A stretch of DNA of 64,000 nt from Limnochordia bacterium (GTDB lineage: Bacteria > Bacillota > Limnochordia > Darwinibacteriales > DTU012), in contig SKJB01000004.1 of NCBI GenBank assembly GCA_007116145.1, forward strand, positions 22,847 through 86,846. Reading direction: 5' to 3'. A program made the position numbers and the translations under genes. The notes beneath the pieces are model-generated. The model ran no database searches and was not told the DNA's origin. It was given only the letters and a program-made list of their open reading frames with translations. Below, in pieces: positions 1 to 8,335 of this stretch (position 1 is its first letter; the number at the start of each line of letters is the position of its first letter).

Positions 1-667
1 TCTCCAAGTCTAAGGGCTGAATATATTGCCCCTCCTTGTACGCACGCATATTTCCTCCAGATATTTCATCAATCAACACTATTTGCTGTTTTTGACCGAC
101 ACGCCCGAACTCAAACTTAATATCGTACAATTCTATGCCCTTGGCAGCTAGCTCTGTTTTAATAACCAGGCCAATCTGTTTTGTTAAAGATTTTAGAACT
201 TGGTATTCTTCAAGAGAAAGAATGCCTAGCATTGCTAAAGCATCATCGCTAATCGGCGGATCCTGACGGTTATCATCTTTTAGCGTAATCTCTACAAAGG
301 CATCTAATGATTGTCCCTCTGTCACATACAAGCCATAGCGGCGCAGAAAACTACCGACAGCTTTGTAACGACAGATTACTTCAAGTCCCTGTCCAAATAA
401 GGATGCTGGTTTTACGGTCATGGTAGAATTTTCAATGTCAGCATCAATATAATGAGTGGGAATTCCTTGAGACCGCAGAACCTCAAAAAAGTACTTTGTC
501 AGGCGTAAACCTGCTTGTCCTGCACCATCAAGTGTTAGGCCTACAGTATTGGACCCTGGATCAAACACTCCATTTTCACCAGTTACATCATCTTTAAACT
601 TCAATAAATAGTTACCATCTTCTAAAACGTAAACATTCTTAGTTTTACCCTTGTAAACTAACTTCAC
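1..667 (-). CDS. purC: Phosphoribosylaminoimidazole-succinocarboxamide (SAICAR) synthase, 3' end cut by the window edge; GTG start
   Basis: Reverse-strand translation VKLVYKGKTKNVYVLEDGNYLLKFKDDVTGENGVFDPGSNTVG...PTHYID...IKFEFG...LIDEISGGNMRAY is SAICAR synthetase-like; AAGGAG 7 nt before GTG. Missing from the ORF track because it is partial with a GTG start. Confidence 0.93.
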   Translation of the reverse strand, partial: MKLVYKGKTKNVYVLEDGNYLLKFKDDVTGENGVFDPGSNTVGLTLDGAGQAGLRLTKYFFEVLRSQGIPTHYIDADIENSTMTVKPASLFGQGLEVICRYKAVGSFLRRYGLYVTEGQSLDAFVEITLKDDNRQDPPISDDALAMLGILSLEEYQVLKSLTKQIGLVIKTELAAKGIELYDIKFEFGRVGQKQQIVLIDEISGGNMRAYKEGQYIQPLDLE

Positions 668-734
668 TCCATCACTCCTTATTGTAATGTTTTGCATCAC
701 GCTAATTCCATCAGATGATATTATCGGACATCCA

Positions 735-1280
735 CTACTGCCGATTGCGTAACTTGTTCATGTACTGCTGCCGGAACTTGCGCACCTTTGGCTCCACCAC
801 AAGCTGACAATAACTCTGATTTGGGTTTGTTGCATAGTAATTATGGTGATACGTTTCTGCTGCATAGAACTGTTCAAGTGGTTGTAAATCAGTCACGATA
901 GGATCATCCCAAAACTCGTCCAACGTTGCCATGACTTTTGTGGCCACACTTTTTTGCTCCTCACTCCGATAAAAAATAACCGACCGATATTGGGTGCCTA
1001 TATCCGCCCCCTGTTGATTGAGGGTTGTGGGATTATGAGTAGCAAAGAAAATCTCTACTATAGCCTGATAACTTATTCTCTTAGGATCAAAATCTATCTG
1101 CACAACTTCCGCATGACCTGTCGACCCACTACAAACTTGCTCGTAAGTAGGATGGGCTTTTTGCCCTCCAGTGTAGCCAGGAATTACACACAGTACACCT
1201 TGCAGCTCCTGAAATATGGCTTCTAAACACCAAAAACAACCTCCACCTAAAACTGCTTGATCCATACTCTCCATTCTCAA
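735..1280 (-). CDS. msrA: Peptide methionine-S-sulfoxide reductase MsrA
   Basis: GGGCFWCLEAIFQELQGV...GYTGG...HAEVVQIDFDP motifs of MsrA. Confidence 0.95.
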   Translation of the reverse strand: MRMESMDQAVLGGGCFWCLEAIFQELQGVLCVIPGYTGGQKAHPTYEQVCSGSTGHAEVVQIDFDPKRISYQAIVEIFFATHNPTTLNQQGADIGTQYRSVIFYRSEEQKSVATKVMATLDEFWDDPIVTDLQPLEQFYAAETYHHNYYATNPNQSYCQLVVEPKVRKFRQQYMNKLRNRQ

Positions 1281-1540
1281 ATCTCCTTACCTCAAATTAC
1301 TTTCTACATCCCACCTATGCAAACATCAACTAAGCGGAAGTGCTCCCTAAGAACCTTTCCTTTCCATTCGATGCTTTGTATCTATTCTATAACTAGAAGC
1401 AGCTAAGGTCAATCATCTCTAGAGATGATATTGCCAATTAGTAATAAACAGTAACACCTTGCAGGGAATATCATGTAGGAGGCGAATTAAATACAACAAA
1501 ATTGATACACGCATCTATGAGTTTGGGGGTGCAATATGAC

Positions 1541-2920
1541 ATGATCAAACACTGGACGTTTGTCTATATGTTAGGAACTCATTTTGCCTGGATTCTATCC
1601 TTACCTTTATGGGGTCCTATCCTGAGTTATACAGCAGAGAACAGCAATGGGTTCGACCCTTACCCATTTGGATTTTGGTTTATTACTGCCTCCACTATAT
1701 CGTTTGTAGTCATACCCTTCATCCAGAGAATCAGCACGATTGTAAAATGTACCCGTTTATGTGGATTGACTCTTGTCCTCACAAATATCCTGTATTTCTT
1801 CCTCCCCCTTAGCACTTGGGTCGTTGCACCGATTGTTGCAGGATATTGTTCAGCTGCTCTGATATCCTCGTGGTTTATTCGCTTATCTACTCATGTTAGA
1901 TCCGAAGAAAGAGGGTTCGTGGTTGCTGGATCGATAGTTTTGGCGAATGTAATCCTCTACATGCTTACCCTCTTGTTACCGTTTCTGAACTCGACTGTTT
2001 TATTTGCACTTCTCGTCCTACTTACTACTAGTACGTTGTTATTCTTGCCAAGCTGTGAAGACATTAGCTACCAAAATCAAACACAAAACAAGCATACAAA
2101 ACCCGCCTTTTACTCAGCACTTCTGTTTATACTCTTATTTTATTGGGCTAGTGGATCGATAGTAGATATCGTCTATGCTGCCTTAGCAGAATATACAACT
2201 TCATTCCAAAATTACAGCGTGTTGGTATATATATTGGTAGTAATTTTCTTGAGTAAAACCACAAATATTGCCAAGCCGCTACCATTTGTTGGCAGCACCG
2301 TACTAATGGGGATAAGCCTTATGAGTTATCTTATGGCAACAAACAATGGGATCAGTCTAGTCGTTTCCTCGATTATCGCCATGAGTGCATTTGGTATTAT
2401 GGATCTCTATCTCTGGTCGTATCTCGTCCAACAAGATCGTCCAGTGCGGCAAGCTCTAGGTCTATTCAACCTAGGATTAGCTACTAACCTCGCGGCGATA
2501 TTTGGATCTACGTACCTAGGCGGGTTGTTTTCACGCACAGGTTCTTTGGGAGTGGAAACAGGTAGCGCTTTACTTTTTTTCTCCCTAATTCCGCTATTTT
2601 ACTTTGTTCATCTATCATTAAAAGAACCCAACCTAAGCAGTCCTAATCCAATACAAGCTCAAGATCAATTATCCACTGATGCTAGCGAACACTTAAATAC
2701 ACTATTTGTGAACTTAACACCAAGAGAAACTGACGTTTTAAAGCTGGTCATAGCTGGTTATTCGAATCAACAAATTGTCGATGACCTACAAATAACTATG
2801 GCTACTACAAGAACCCACTTACGCAACATCTATCGTAAAACAGGATTTCCTAACCGCAGTAAACTCCTTGCATCGGTAGTCCAAAATACGCTAGACAGCT
2901 ATGAAACAACCAGACAATGA
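1541..2920 (+). CDS. Membrane-anchored LuxR-family regulator: about 12 TM (MFS-like) segments plus C-terminal LuxR HTH
   Basis: C-terminus LTPRETDVLKLVIAGYSNQQIVDDLQITMATTRTHLRNIYRKTGFPNRSKL is a LuxR HTH; the rest is hydrophobic. Start moved from 1502 to the ATG at 1541, which is preceded by GGGGGTG. Confidence 0.85.
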   Translation: MIKHWTFVYMLGTHFAWILSLPLWGPILSYTAENSNGFDPYPFGFWFITASTISFVVIPFIQRISTIVKCTRLCGLTLVLTNILYFFLPLSTWVVAPIVAGYCSAALISSWFIRLSTHVRSEERGFVVAGSIVLANVILYMLTLLLPFLNSTVLFALLVLLTTSTLLFLPSCEDISYQNQTQNKHTKPAFYSALLFILLFYWASGSIVDIVYAALAEYTTSFQNYSVLVYILVVIFLSKTTNIAKPLPFVGSTVLMGISLMSYLMATNNGISLVVSSIIAMSAFGIMDLYLWSYLVQQDRPVRQALGLFNLGLATNLAAIFGSTYLGGLFSRTGSLGVETGSALLFFSLIPLFYFVHLSLKEPNLSSPNPIQAQDQLSTDASEHLNTLFVNLTPRETDVLKLVIAGYSNQQIVDDLQITMATTRTHLRNIYRKTGFPNRSKLLASVVQNTLDSYETTRQ

Positions 2921-2942
2921 AACCCTGTCCGGTTGTTTCATA
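2900..2942 (+). terminator. Intrinsic terminator-like hairpin overlapping the stop codon of the LuxR gene
   Basis: tatgaaacaaccagaca / tgtccggttgtttcata arms (17 bp, one mismatch/wobble). Confidence 0.7.
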
Positions 2943-2955
2943 ATAATCTACTGGG

Positions 2956-5775
2956 TTAGAAGGCATTGCTTAAACCCATAGAGAGACGATTTGTATCGTG
3001 TCGTTTATTCCACGCATACTTAACTTCAACAGGTCCAAATGGGGATAAGTAGCGCAACCCAACACCCATACTCATTAAAGGATCGAAAAATTTCACTACT
3101 TGATCACTTTCCCACACCTCTCCTCCGTCTATAGAGACAAATAGCGATATATCTCCTTTGAGATAGTGGCGTAACTCAGCACCAGCAACTACATATTTTG
3201 TGCCAACAATACCTGGAGGATAAGCTGCGAATGTAGTGGGACCTCCTAACTTAAACTGATATTGAAACGGTGTCTCTTTCGCTTGAATGCCACCAGCCCC
3301 TCGAAGCGACATAGCGATAAAAGAACTTATACCCAAACTAAATTCGGTTTGACCCGCTAAGTATCCATGAGAGTTTAACATACCAACGACAATCTGACCA
3401 GACCACAATGAATTAGTCCGTAAAGGGTTATGGGGCGGTCTATACCCTTTAAATCGTAGGTAAAGATCACGATTGCTTTGACTCTCTAAACCTAATGATG
3501 TTGCTGAAAAAACATGATTTACCTCATCATTCCCATAGCGGATCCCTGCTTGCACCGTACTGTATGGTGTGAGATAGGTGGTGCTGTCAAAGCTAACAAA
3601 AGATTGATTGACTTGATACGTACTACCACTATGAGTCCCCCACGAGACTGCTGTTTTATCGACTTGAGTCCCTACAGATATTTGGTTTTTTACAGGAAAA
3701 CCCATATTTGCAGCACCGTCAAACGATAGGATCCGTTGTTTTGATGGGCCAAATCCAAACTTTCCATGAATATTTGCTAGAGCTCCTCCAATGTTATGAT
3801 AACTAATACTGATACAGCCTGCTAGCAAATGGCTAATGATCCTATTGGCAAACATCTGGTTATTCAGGATTATCGGGTGGCCTTCCTGCATCATAATCAC
3901 TAAACGCAAAGAATCATCATCCATCAATCTAGGCTCTACAACGATACTGCGATGTGATCCTAGAAGATTCAATCTCTTCTCTAGTAACCACAACTGGTCA
4001 GCCGAGAATGGTTGACCCGCTTTTACCCCAATAACAGCATCAACCACCTGCAAATCCGTTCGATATGCACCATAGATGTCTACACCTGCGATCTCGATCC
4101 CATCATACATCGCATACTGGTTAAAATCATGCTTGCCCCTGATTTGCTGCCAAGGAGGTGCCGACATATCTACAATGAAGTCCATAACCATGGCAGTAAG
4201 GGAGTACGCTTGCCGAGAACTAACAGACAAAGAAACCTCATTTTTTTCAATCAGTTCCAAAGTCGATCGCAAAATCCGATCATAAGGGAGATGTGGAGCT
4301 TTACTATCTAAAACCCCTTGGTCTAACGCCTTTAGATAGGCTACATACTCACTAGGATCTGGCTCCACGTAAAGATCGGGTTTAGTTTGATACTCTTCAT
4401 TAATCGTTCCATCAGGGTTTAAACCTAACATTTGCGGTATCCGAACGACTAATTTACTGTGGGGTAAGCAAAAATATATTGGATCAAGTCCAATCCCGTC
4501 TCCGCCAGTGCGTGTTCCCACTAAGGTAGCCCAATTTGTGGCTTTTGCGAAAGAAGCGAAGGCTTCAGCTGATGAATACACACGATCATCAACTAACAAA
4601 AACACCTTCCCTGTAAAACCTATACTATGAGTAGGACTTACTATCACTGGCAATTTGATCGGATTAATAAACATTTCACTCAACAATTCCGATGCAGCAC
4701 CCACTCGATTGTCCACTACATAGCGCTCAACTTGCAACAGATGATAACCTAATCCTAACCGTGCTTGTAAAAACCTCTGTCCATAATTACCAGATCGAAT
4801 CGTTGTATAGTAATTGTAAGCCATAGGCTCTAGAATTAAAGGTCCCATTAGTAACTGCGACCAATAGTCTATTGTCCCTCCACCATTGCCGCGAATATCC
4901 ATAATCACATATGGATAGTGATGCACGCTGCGCAAAAAATCTAGTACCGGCTCGGAATCAGCTACTAGATGGTCGTAACCAAAAGAGCGTACCCGTAAAT
5001 AGGCTACCCTATTATCCTCAAGTATAATACCCTTAAAATTTGGTTGATCAGTCGCCATGCTAGGTTTGCTCTCACTCACCCAAGATTGGATTTGACTTGT
5101 TCGCTCCACTCCATCATGCCTAAAGCGTACTATTATTTTCTCTTCATTAGGTAGCGGTAAATTGAATGTGTACAGTCGATCTCTTAACCTATCTAGTTGG
5201 ATAACCTGTGAATGTTGTCTGCGTTGCACATATTCGTGGACATCCATACCATCAATCGCTACTAGCTGAACTCCAAGTGGCAAATGCTCTTGAATACTTT
5301 CATCTACAGCCACTACCCAGTACTCTCCTGCAATGTAGCGAGCATAGAAGCTTGGATGCTGCTGATTGCTCGTAACAATTTCTTGCCAGCGGGCATTCAT
5401 GGCAACTACTTCCTGCGAAAAAATAGAAGCCCAGAGCGAATCCGTCACAATCCCCTGTTGCACTACAGCGCTTGGACGTACAATATTAGCATGTGAGTTT
5501 TCTAGTCGGCTGACTATATACTGCAAACTCTGGTAAAACGCGTAGTCTGTTTTACTCTCCTGCACTAACTGCATAAATTCATCCTTTTGCTTTAACCAGT
5601 TATCTCCAGTTATCCGTTCCTTAACTGCGAGGTAGGGATAGTTTTCAGCAACAGTTTGATACAACCATTGGAAATCTTCTAACTTCTGTTGTGGTGTTAC
5701 GATGGCACTCTCAACGACTCCTTCCGAAGCCATGAGCGCTAGTAACAACACGAGAGAAAGCACACATCTTTTCAT
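2956..5775 (-). CDS. Secreted S41-family peptidase fused to a POTRA-like segment and an Omp85/BamA-like outer-membrane beta-barrel
   Basis: N-terminal signal peptide; S41 core MDIRGNGGG...VYSSAEAFASFAKATNWATLVGTRTGGDG; POTRA-like VDAVIGVKAGQPFSADQLWLLEKRLNLLGSHRSIVVEP...LRLVIMMQEG; C-terminus FKLGGPTTFAAYPPGIVGTKYVVAGAELRHYL...MGVGLRYLSPFGPVEVKYAWNKRHDTNRLSMGLSNAF, Omp85-type with terminal Phe. Confidence 0.85.
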   Translation of the reverse strand: MKRCVLSLVLLLALMASEGVVESAIVTPQQKLEDFQWLYQTVAENYPYLAVKERITGDNWLKQKDEFMQLVQESKTDYAFYQSLQYIVSRLENSHANIVRPSAVVQQGIVTDSLWASIFSQEVVAMNARWQEIVTSNQQHPSFYARYIAGEYWVVAVDESIQEHLPLGVQLVAIDGMDVHEYVQRRQHSQVIQLDRLRDRLYTFNLPLPNEEKIIVRFRHDGVERTSQIQSWVSESKPSMATDQPNFKGIILEDNRVAYLRVRSFGYDHLVADSEPVLDFLRSVHHYPYVIMDIRGNGGGTIDYWSQLLMGPLILEPMAYNYYTTIRSGNYGQRFLQARLGLGYHLLQVERYVVDNRVGAASELLSEMFINPIKLPVIVSPTHSIGFTGKVFLLVDDRVYSSAEAFASFAKATNWATLVGTRTGGDGIGLDPIYFCLPHSKLVVRIPQMLGLNPDGTINEEYQTKPDLYVEPDPSEYVAYLKALDQGVLDSKAPHLPYDRILRSTLELIEKNEVSLSVSSRQAYSLTAMVMDFIVDMSAPPWQQIRGKHDFNQYAMYDGIEIAGVDIYGAYRTDLQVVDAVIGVKAGQPFSADQLWLLEKRLNLLGSHRSIVVEPRLMDDDSLRLVIMMQEGHPIILNNQMFANRIISHLLAGCISISYHNIGGALANIHGKFGFGPSKQRILSFDGAANMGFPVKNQISVGTQVDKTAVSWGTHSGSTYQVNQSFVSFDSTTYLTPYSTVQAGIRYGNDEVNHVFSATSLGLESQSNRDLYLRFKGYRPPHNPLRTNSLWSGQIVVGMLNSHGYLAGQTEFSLGISSFIAMSLRGAGGIQAKETPFQYQFKLGGPTTFAAYPPGIVGTKYVVAGAELRHYLKGDISLFVSIDGGEVWESDQVVKFFDPLMSMGVGLRYLSPFGPVEVKYAWNKRHDTNRLSMGLSNAF

Positions 5776-5926
5776 GGTACACCCCCGAGAATTTACCTAC
5801 TTATATGTTTATTACCCATTCGATTTTCAGAATACTATATCCTTCCTACTAAGGATAATAAATCAGGCTATACCTCGGTGTAGCTAGCATTAGGCTTCTT
5901 GGCAGAAGGGTGGCCAAGAATACTTA

Positions 5927-6460
5927 CTAACCTTGTAGCTGAGCCTTTTCAATCATTGTTTTATGTTCATCATCAGAGACAAAGTACTCTACCGTATAAG
6001 CAATGAAAAGAATAACTGGTAGATTGAGCAGCCAACGAAAAACAGCAAAGCGCAGTCCTAGCGCAGTTGACTCAAATAAAAACATTGGTATTTTTAGGGT
6101 AGCCCAAGAGGATAAAAATATTACTATATTCGCTAGACGCACACCTTTAATTAGCATTACGGCTGCAAAGGGAAACGCTCCATATAGCGGCCCCGCTGAG
6201 CTAGCACCAAGGATGATGCTGAGCAAAATCCCTTTAAACCCTGATTCTCGTCCCATATACTTGATAACTACATTGCGAGGAACCCATTGATCCAATAACC
6301 CCAATAAAATAAAGATAGGTGGCAAAACAGCTAGCATCTGTGAAAAGTTAAAGACGGTATTGCGCATAAGCGGTTCCTGTAATTCCGGTTTAAAAATTGC
6401 GACTCCCGCACTCAAGCCTAGAAAAATAAGAAACATGCGATAACGAACAACTAATTTCAT
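5927..6460 (-). CDS. Predicted permease half-protein (UPF0718/YraQ-like)
   Basis: Several TM segments; KYMGRESGFKGILLSIILGASSAGPLYGAFPFAAVMLIKG motif; ATGA overlap with the upstream ORF. Confidence 0.7.
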   Translation of the reverse strand: MKLVVRYRMFLIFLGLSAGVAIFKPELQEPLMRNTVFNFSQMLAVLPPIFILLGLLDQWVPRNVVIKYMGRESGFKGILLSIILGASSAGPLYGAFPFAAVMLIKGVRLANIVIFLSSWATLKIPMFLFESTALGLRFAVFRWLLNLPVILFIAYTVEYFVSDDEHKTMIEKAQLQG

Positions 6461-6933
6461 ACTAGCACCCCCAACAGATACGCGATGCCAAAAGCTAGAA
6501 TAAAGCTTAATCCATTACGTATCAACGTTTGCTTCACACCAAAGTAACGAATTTCTAACGGTGCAGTGATAACTCCAACCATCATGAGAGTTGACACGAA
6601 TACTGCGACTTGCTCTATCCCTGCACCAAGTTGTAGCAAAGAATCGGCTAATGGAAATGCTACAAACCCTGGAATTAGCGTCACTGCCCCGACGACTCCA
6701 GTAAAGAGCATACCAAAAAAACCAGTATCTTGACCAATGAACCGAGAAATTACCTGTGGAGATAACAGGGTAATCGCCAACCCTACCAATACCAGTACTG
6801 CAGTGAAATCTGGTAGCACTTTCTCTAACGACTTCCACGCCTTCACTAACGCTTGTTTGGTGCGTTCCTTGTCTTTTAAAAAGGAAAAGCTTAAAAAAAT
6901 AACTGCTAATCCATATAACGAATACGTAAACAT
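6457..6933 (-). CDS. Predicted permease half-protein (UPF0718/YraQ-like), partner of the 5927-6460 ORF
   Basis: TM segments; RFIGQDTGFFGMLFTGVVGAVTLIPGFVAFPLADSLLQLGA parallels the motif in the partner ORF. ATG at 6933 has the better SD (GAAAGGTGG). Confidence 0.7.
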   Translation of the reverse strand: MFTYSLYGLAVIFLSFSFLKDKERTKQALVKAWKSLEKVLPDFTAVLVLVGLAITLLSPQVISRFIGQDTGFFGMLFTGVVGAVTLIPGFVAFPLADSLLQLGAGIEQVAVFVSTLMMVGVITAPLEIRYFGVKQTLIRNGLSFILAFGIAYLLGVLV

Positions 6934-6950
6934 GATATCGCCCACCTTTC

Positions 6951-6967
6951 ATACCCCATACGGGTAT
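6951..6967. promoter_or_regulatory. Pseudo-palindrome ATACCC-CATAC-GGGTAT, CsoR/CstR-operator-like, in the permease leader
   Basis: Inverted repeat immediately upstream of the SD of the permease pair. Confidence 0.4.
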
Positions 6968-7099
6968 TCTAACACTGAACCTTTTAAAATGCAAGCACCA
7001 AAGAAAAGCTGAGGAAACGAGCCTGACATGCAATTGATTTTTCTTGATGGAGATGGTACAATACGGGCAATGACAAAATATCAGTAGAGGAGCAACAAA

Positions 7100-8284
7100 T
7101 TGCACACTTTATCCTTAGAACAAGAACCAGCAAATTATCTTCTATCCACAGTATCCGTCTGGGCCACCTTTACCTTAATCGGACTTACATTTACCGTATT
7201 CGGATCCACCATTCCTTTCTTGTTTAGTGATTTCCAAATTACCTTAGCCCAAGCTGGCTTACTCGTTACCTTTATGGCAACAGGTCGTATGGTATCTGTT
7301 GTTGGTAGTGGAGTATTAGCCGATTCATTTGGTCGAAAACCCTTGCTAATACTAGGAGCTAGTCTGCTAACTCTCGGTTTAATGGGCATAGGGACGATTA
7401 CAATCTTTCCCTTAGCCCTCCTGTTTGCAGCTTTTGCTGGAGTAGGTCATGGTATGGTTGACACATCAGGTAGTGCAGTCATTTCCGATCTCAACAATGA
7501 TAATCTTAGTAAAGCATTAAATATGACGCATATGTTTTTTGGCGTGGGTTGCCTTTTAGGACCTCTCTTAGCTGGAACCGTTCTATCCTTAGGGTATCAT
7601 TGGCGAATAATTTACTACATTAAAGCTGCCATTGGTCTTAGTATTATTTGTTTTATCAGCTTTCAGACCTTCCCAGCAAAAACGGTAAACCATCAAAGTT
7701 TACAGCGGTTTTCTGGACTTCTTTCCATTGGACTATTGGCCTTGGGTATCGTCATTTTCATTTACTCGGGTGTGGGACACAGTTTGAATACATGGATTAG
7801 TTCCTATATGCGAGACATTGCTCATGTCCCTGTTTTTTTAGCTACTGGCACTCTAGCAATCTATAATCTTGGAATTACCTTAGGACGTCTAGTAACGAGC
7901 TTTGCTTCAAAAAAGCTAGATGACACGATACTTATTCTTATCATGTCTATCCTCTCTCTGGCTTCTATTTCCTTAGCCCTCTTTAGTACATCGGGTGCAG
8001 TAATCATTCTCTGCTTAGGATTTACGGGCTTCTTCTTTGGCGGACTATTTCCTACAGTTATTGCAATTGCTGGCCGTTTATACCCAGAACGACGCGGAAC
8101 GATTACTGGGCTACTGGTCATGGCTGCATCCTTAGGGAGTATGACAATTCCTGCATCCACAGGATTTCTAGCACATTCGTGGGGTTTAACCGTAAGCCTA
8201 CGGCTATCCATAATCCTGATATTCGTGCTAGTATTAACAGCCCTGGTTCTCCAAAACCAGGTACAAGCAAACACCAAGGCTTAA
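7100..8284 (+). CDS. MFS transporter
   Basis: 12-TM pattern; GSGVLADSFGRKPLLILGASLLTLG MFS motif; TTG start after GAGGAG. Confidence 0.88.
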   Translation: MHTLSLEQEPANYLLSTVSVWATFTLIGLTFTVFGSTIPFLFSDFQITLAQAGLLVTFMATGRMVSVVGSGVLADSFGRKPLLILGASLLTLGLMGIGTITIFPLALLFAAFAGVGHGMVDTSGSAVISDLNNDNLSKALNMTHMFFGVGCLLGPLLAGTVLSLGYHWRIIYYIKAAIGLSIICFISFQTFPAKTVNHQSLQRFSGLLSIGLLALGIVIFIYSGVGHSLNTWISSYMRDIAHVPVFLATGTLAIYNLGITLGRLVTSFASKKLDDTILILIMSILSLASISLALFSTSGAVIILCLGFTGFFFGGLFPTVIAIAGRLYPERRGTITGLLVMAASLGSMTIPASTGFLAHSWGLTVSLRLSIILIFVLVLTALVLQNQVQANTKA

Positions 8285-8308
8285 CATCCCGTTAGGTCTT
8301 GGTGCTTT
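8270..8308 (+). terminator. Terminator-like hairpin at the end of the MFS gene
   Basis: caccaaggcttaac / gttaggtcttggtg arms. Confidence 0.6.
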
Positions 8309-8335
8309 CTATACACTCCATGCCATGGTTTTTCA

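Noticed and set aside
4012-4311. Plus-strand ORFs of 60-100 aa inside the S41-Omp85 gene (and similar antisense ORFs across the window)
   Set aside because: All lie antisense to strong coding frames, have low-complexity or implausible composition and no SD support.
5927-6945. Split permease as a frameshifted pseudogene
   Set aside because: Each half has its own SD and start, an ATGA overlap and a complete TM set; a two-gene system is more likely, though this needs relatives to confirm.
6515-7105. 196-aa minus-strand ORF overlapping the permease gene
   Set aside because: Frame-shifted shadow of the permease coding sequence; Trp/Cys/Ser-rich translation with no domain, and the permease frame has SD and coupling.
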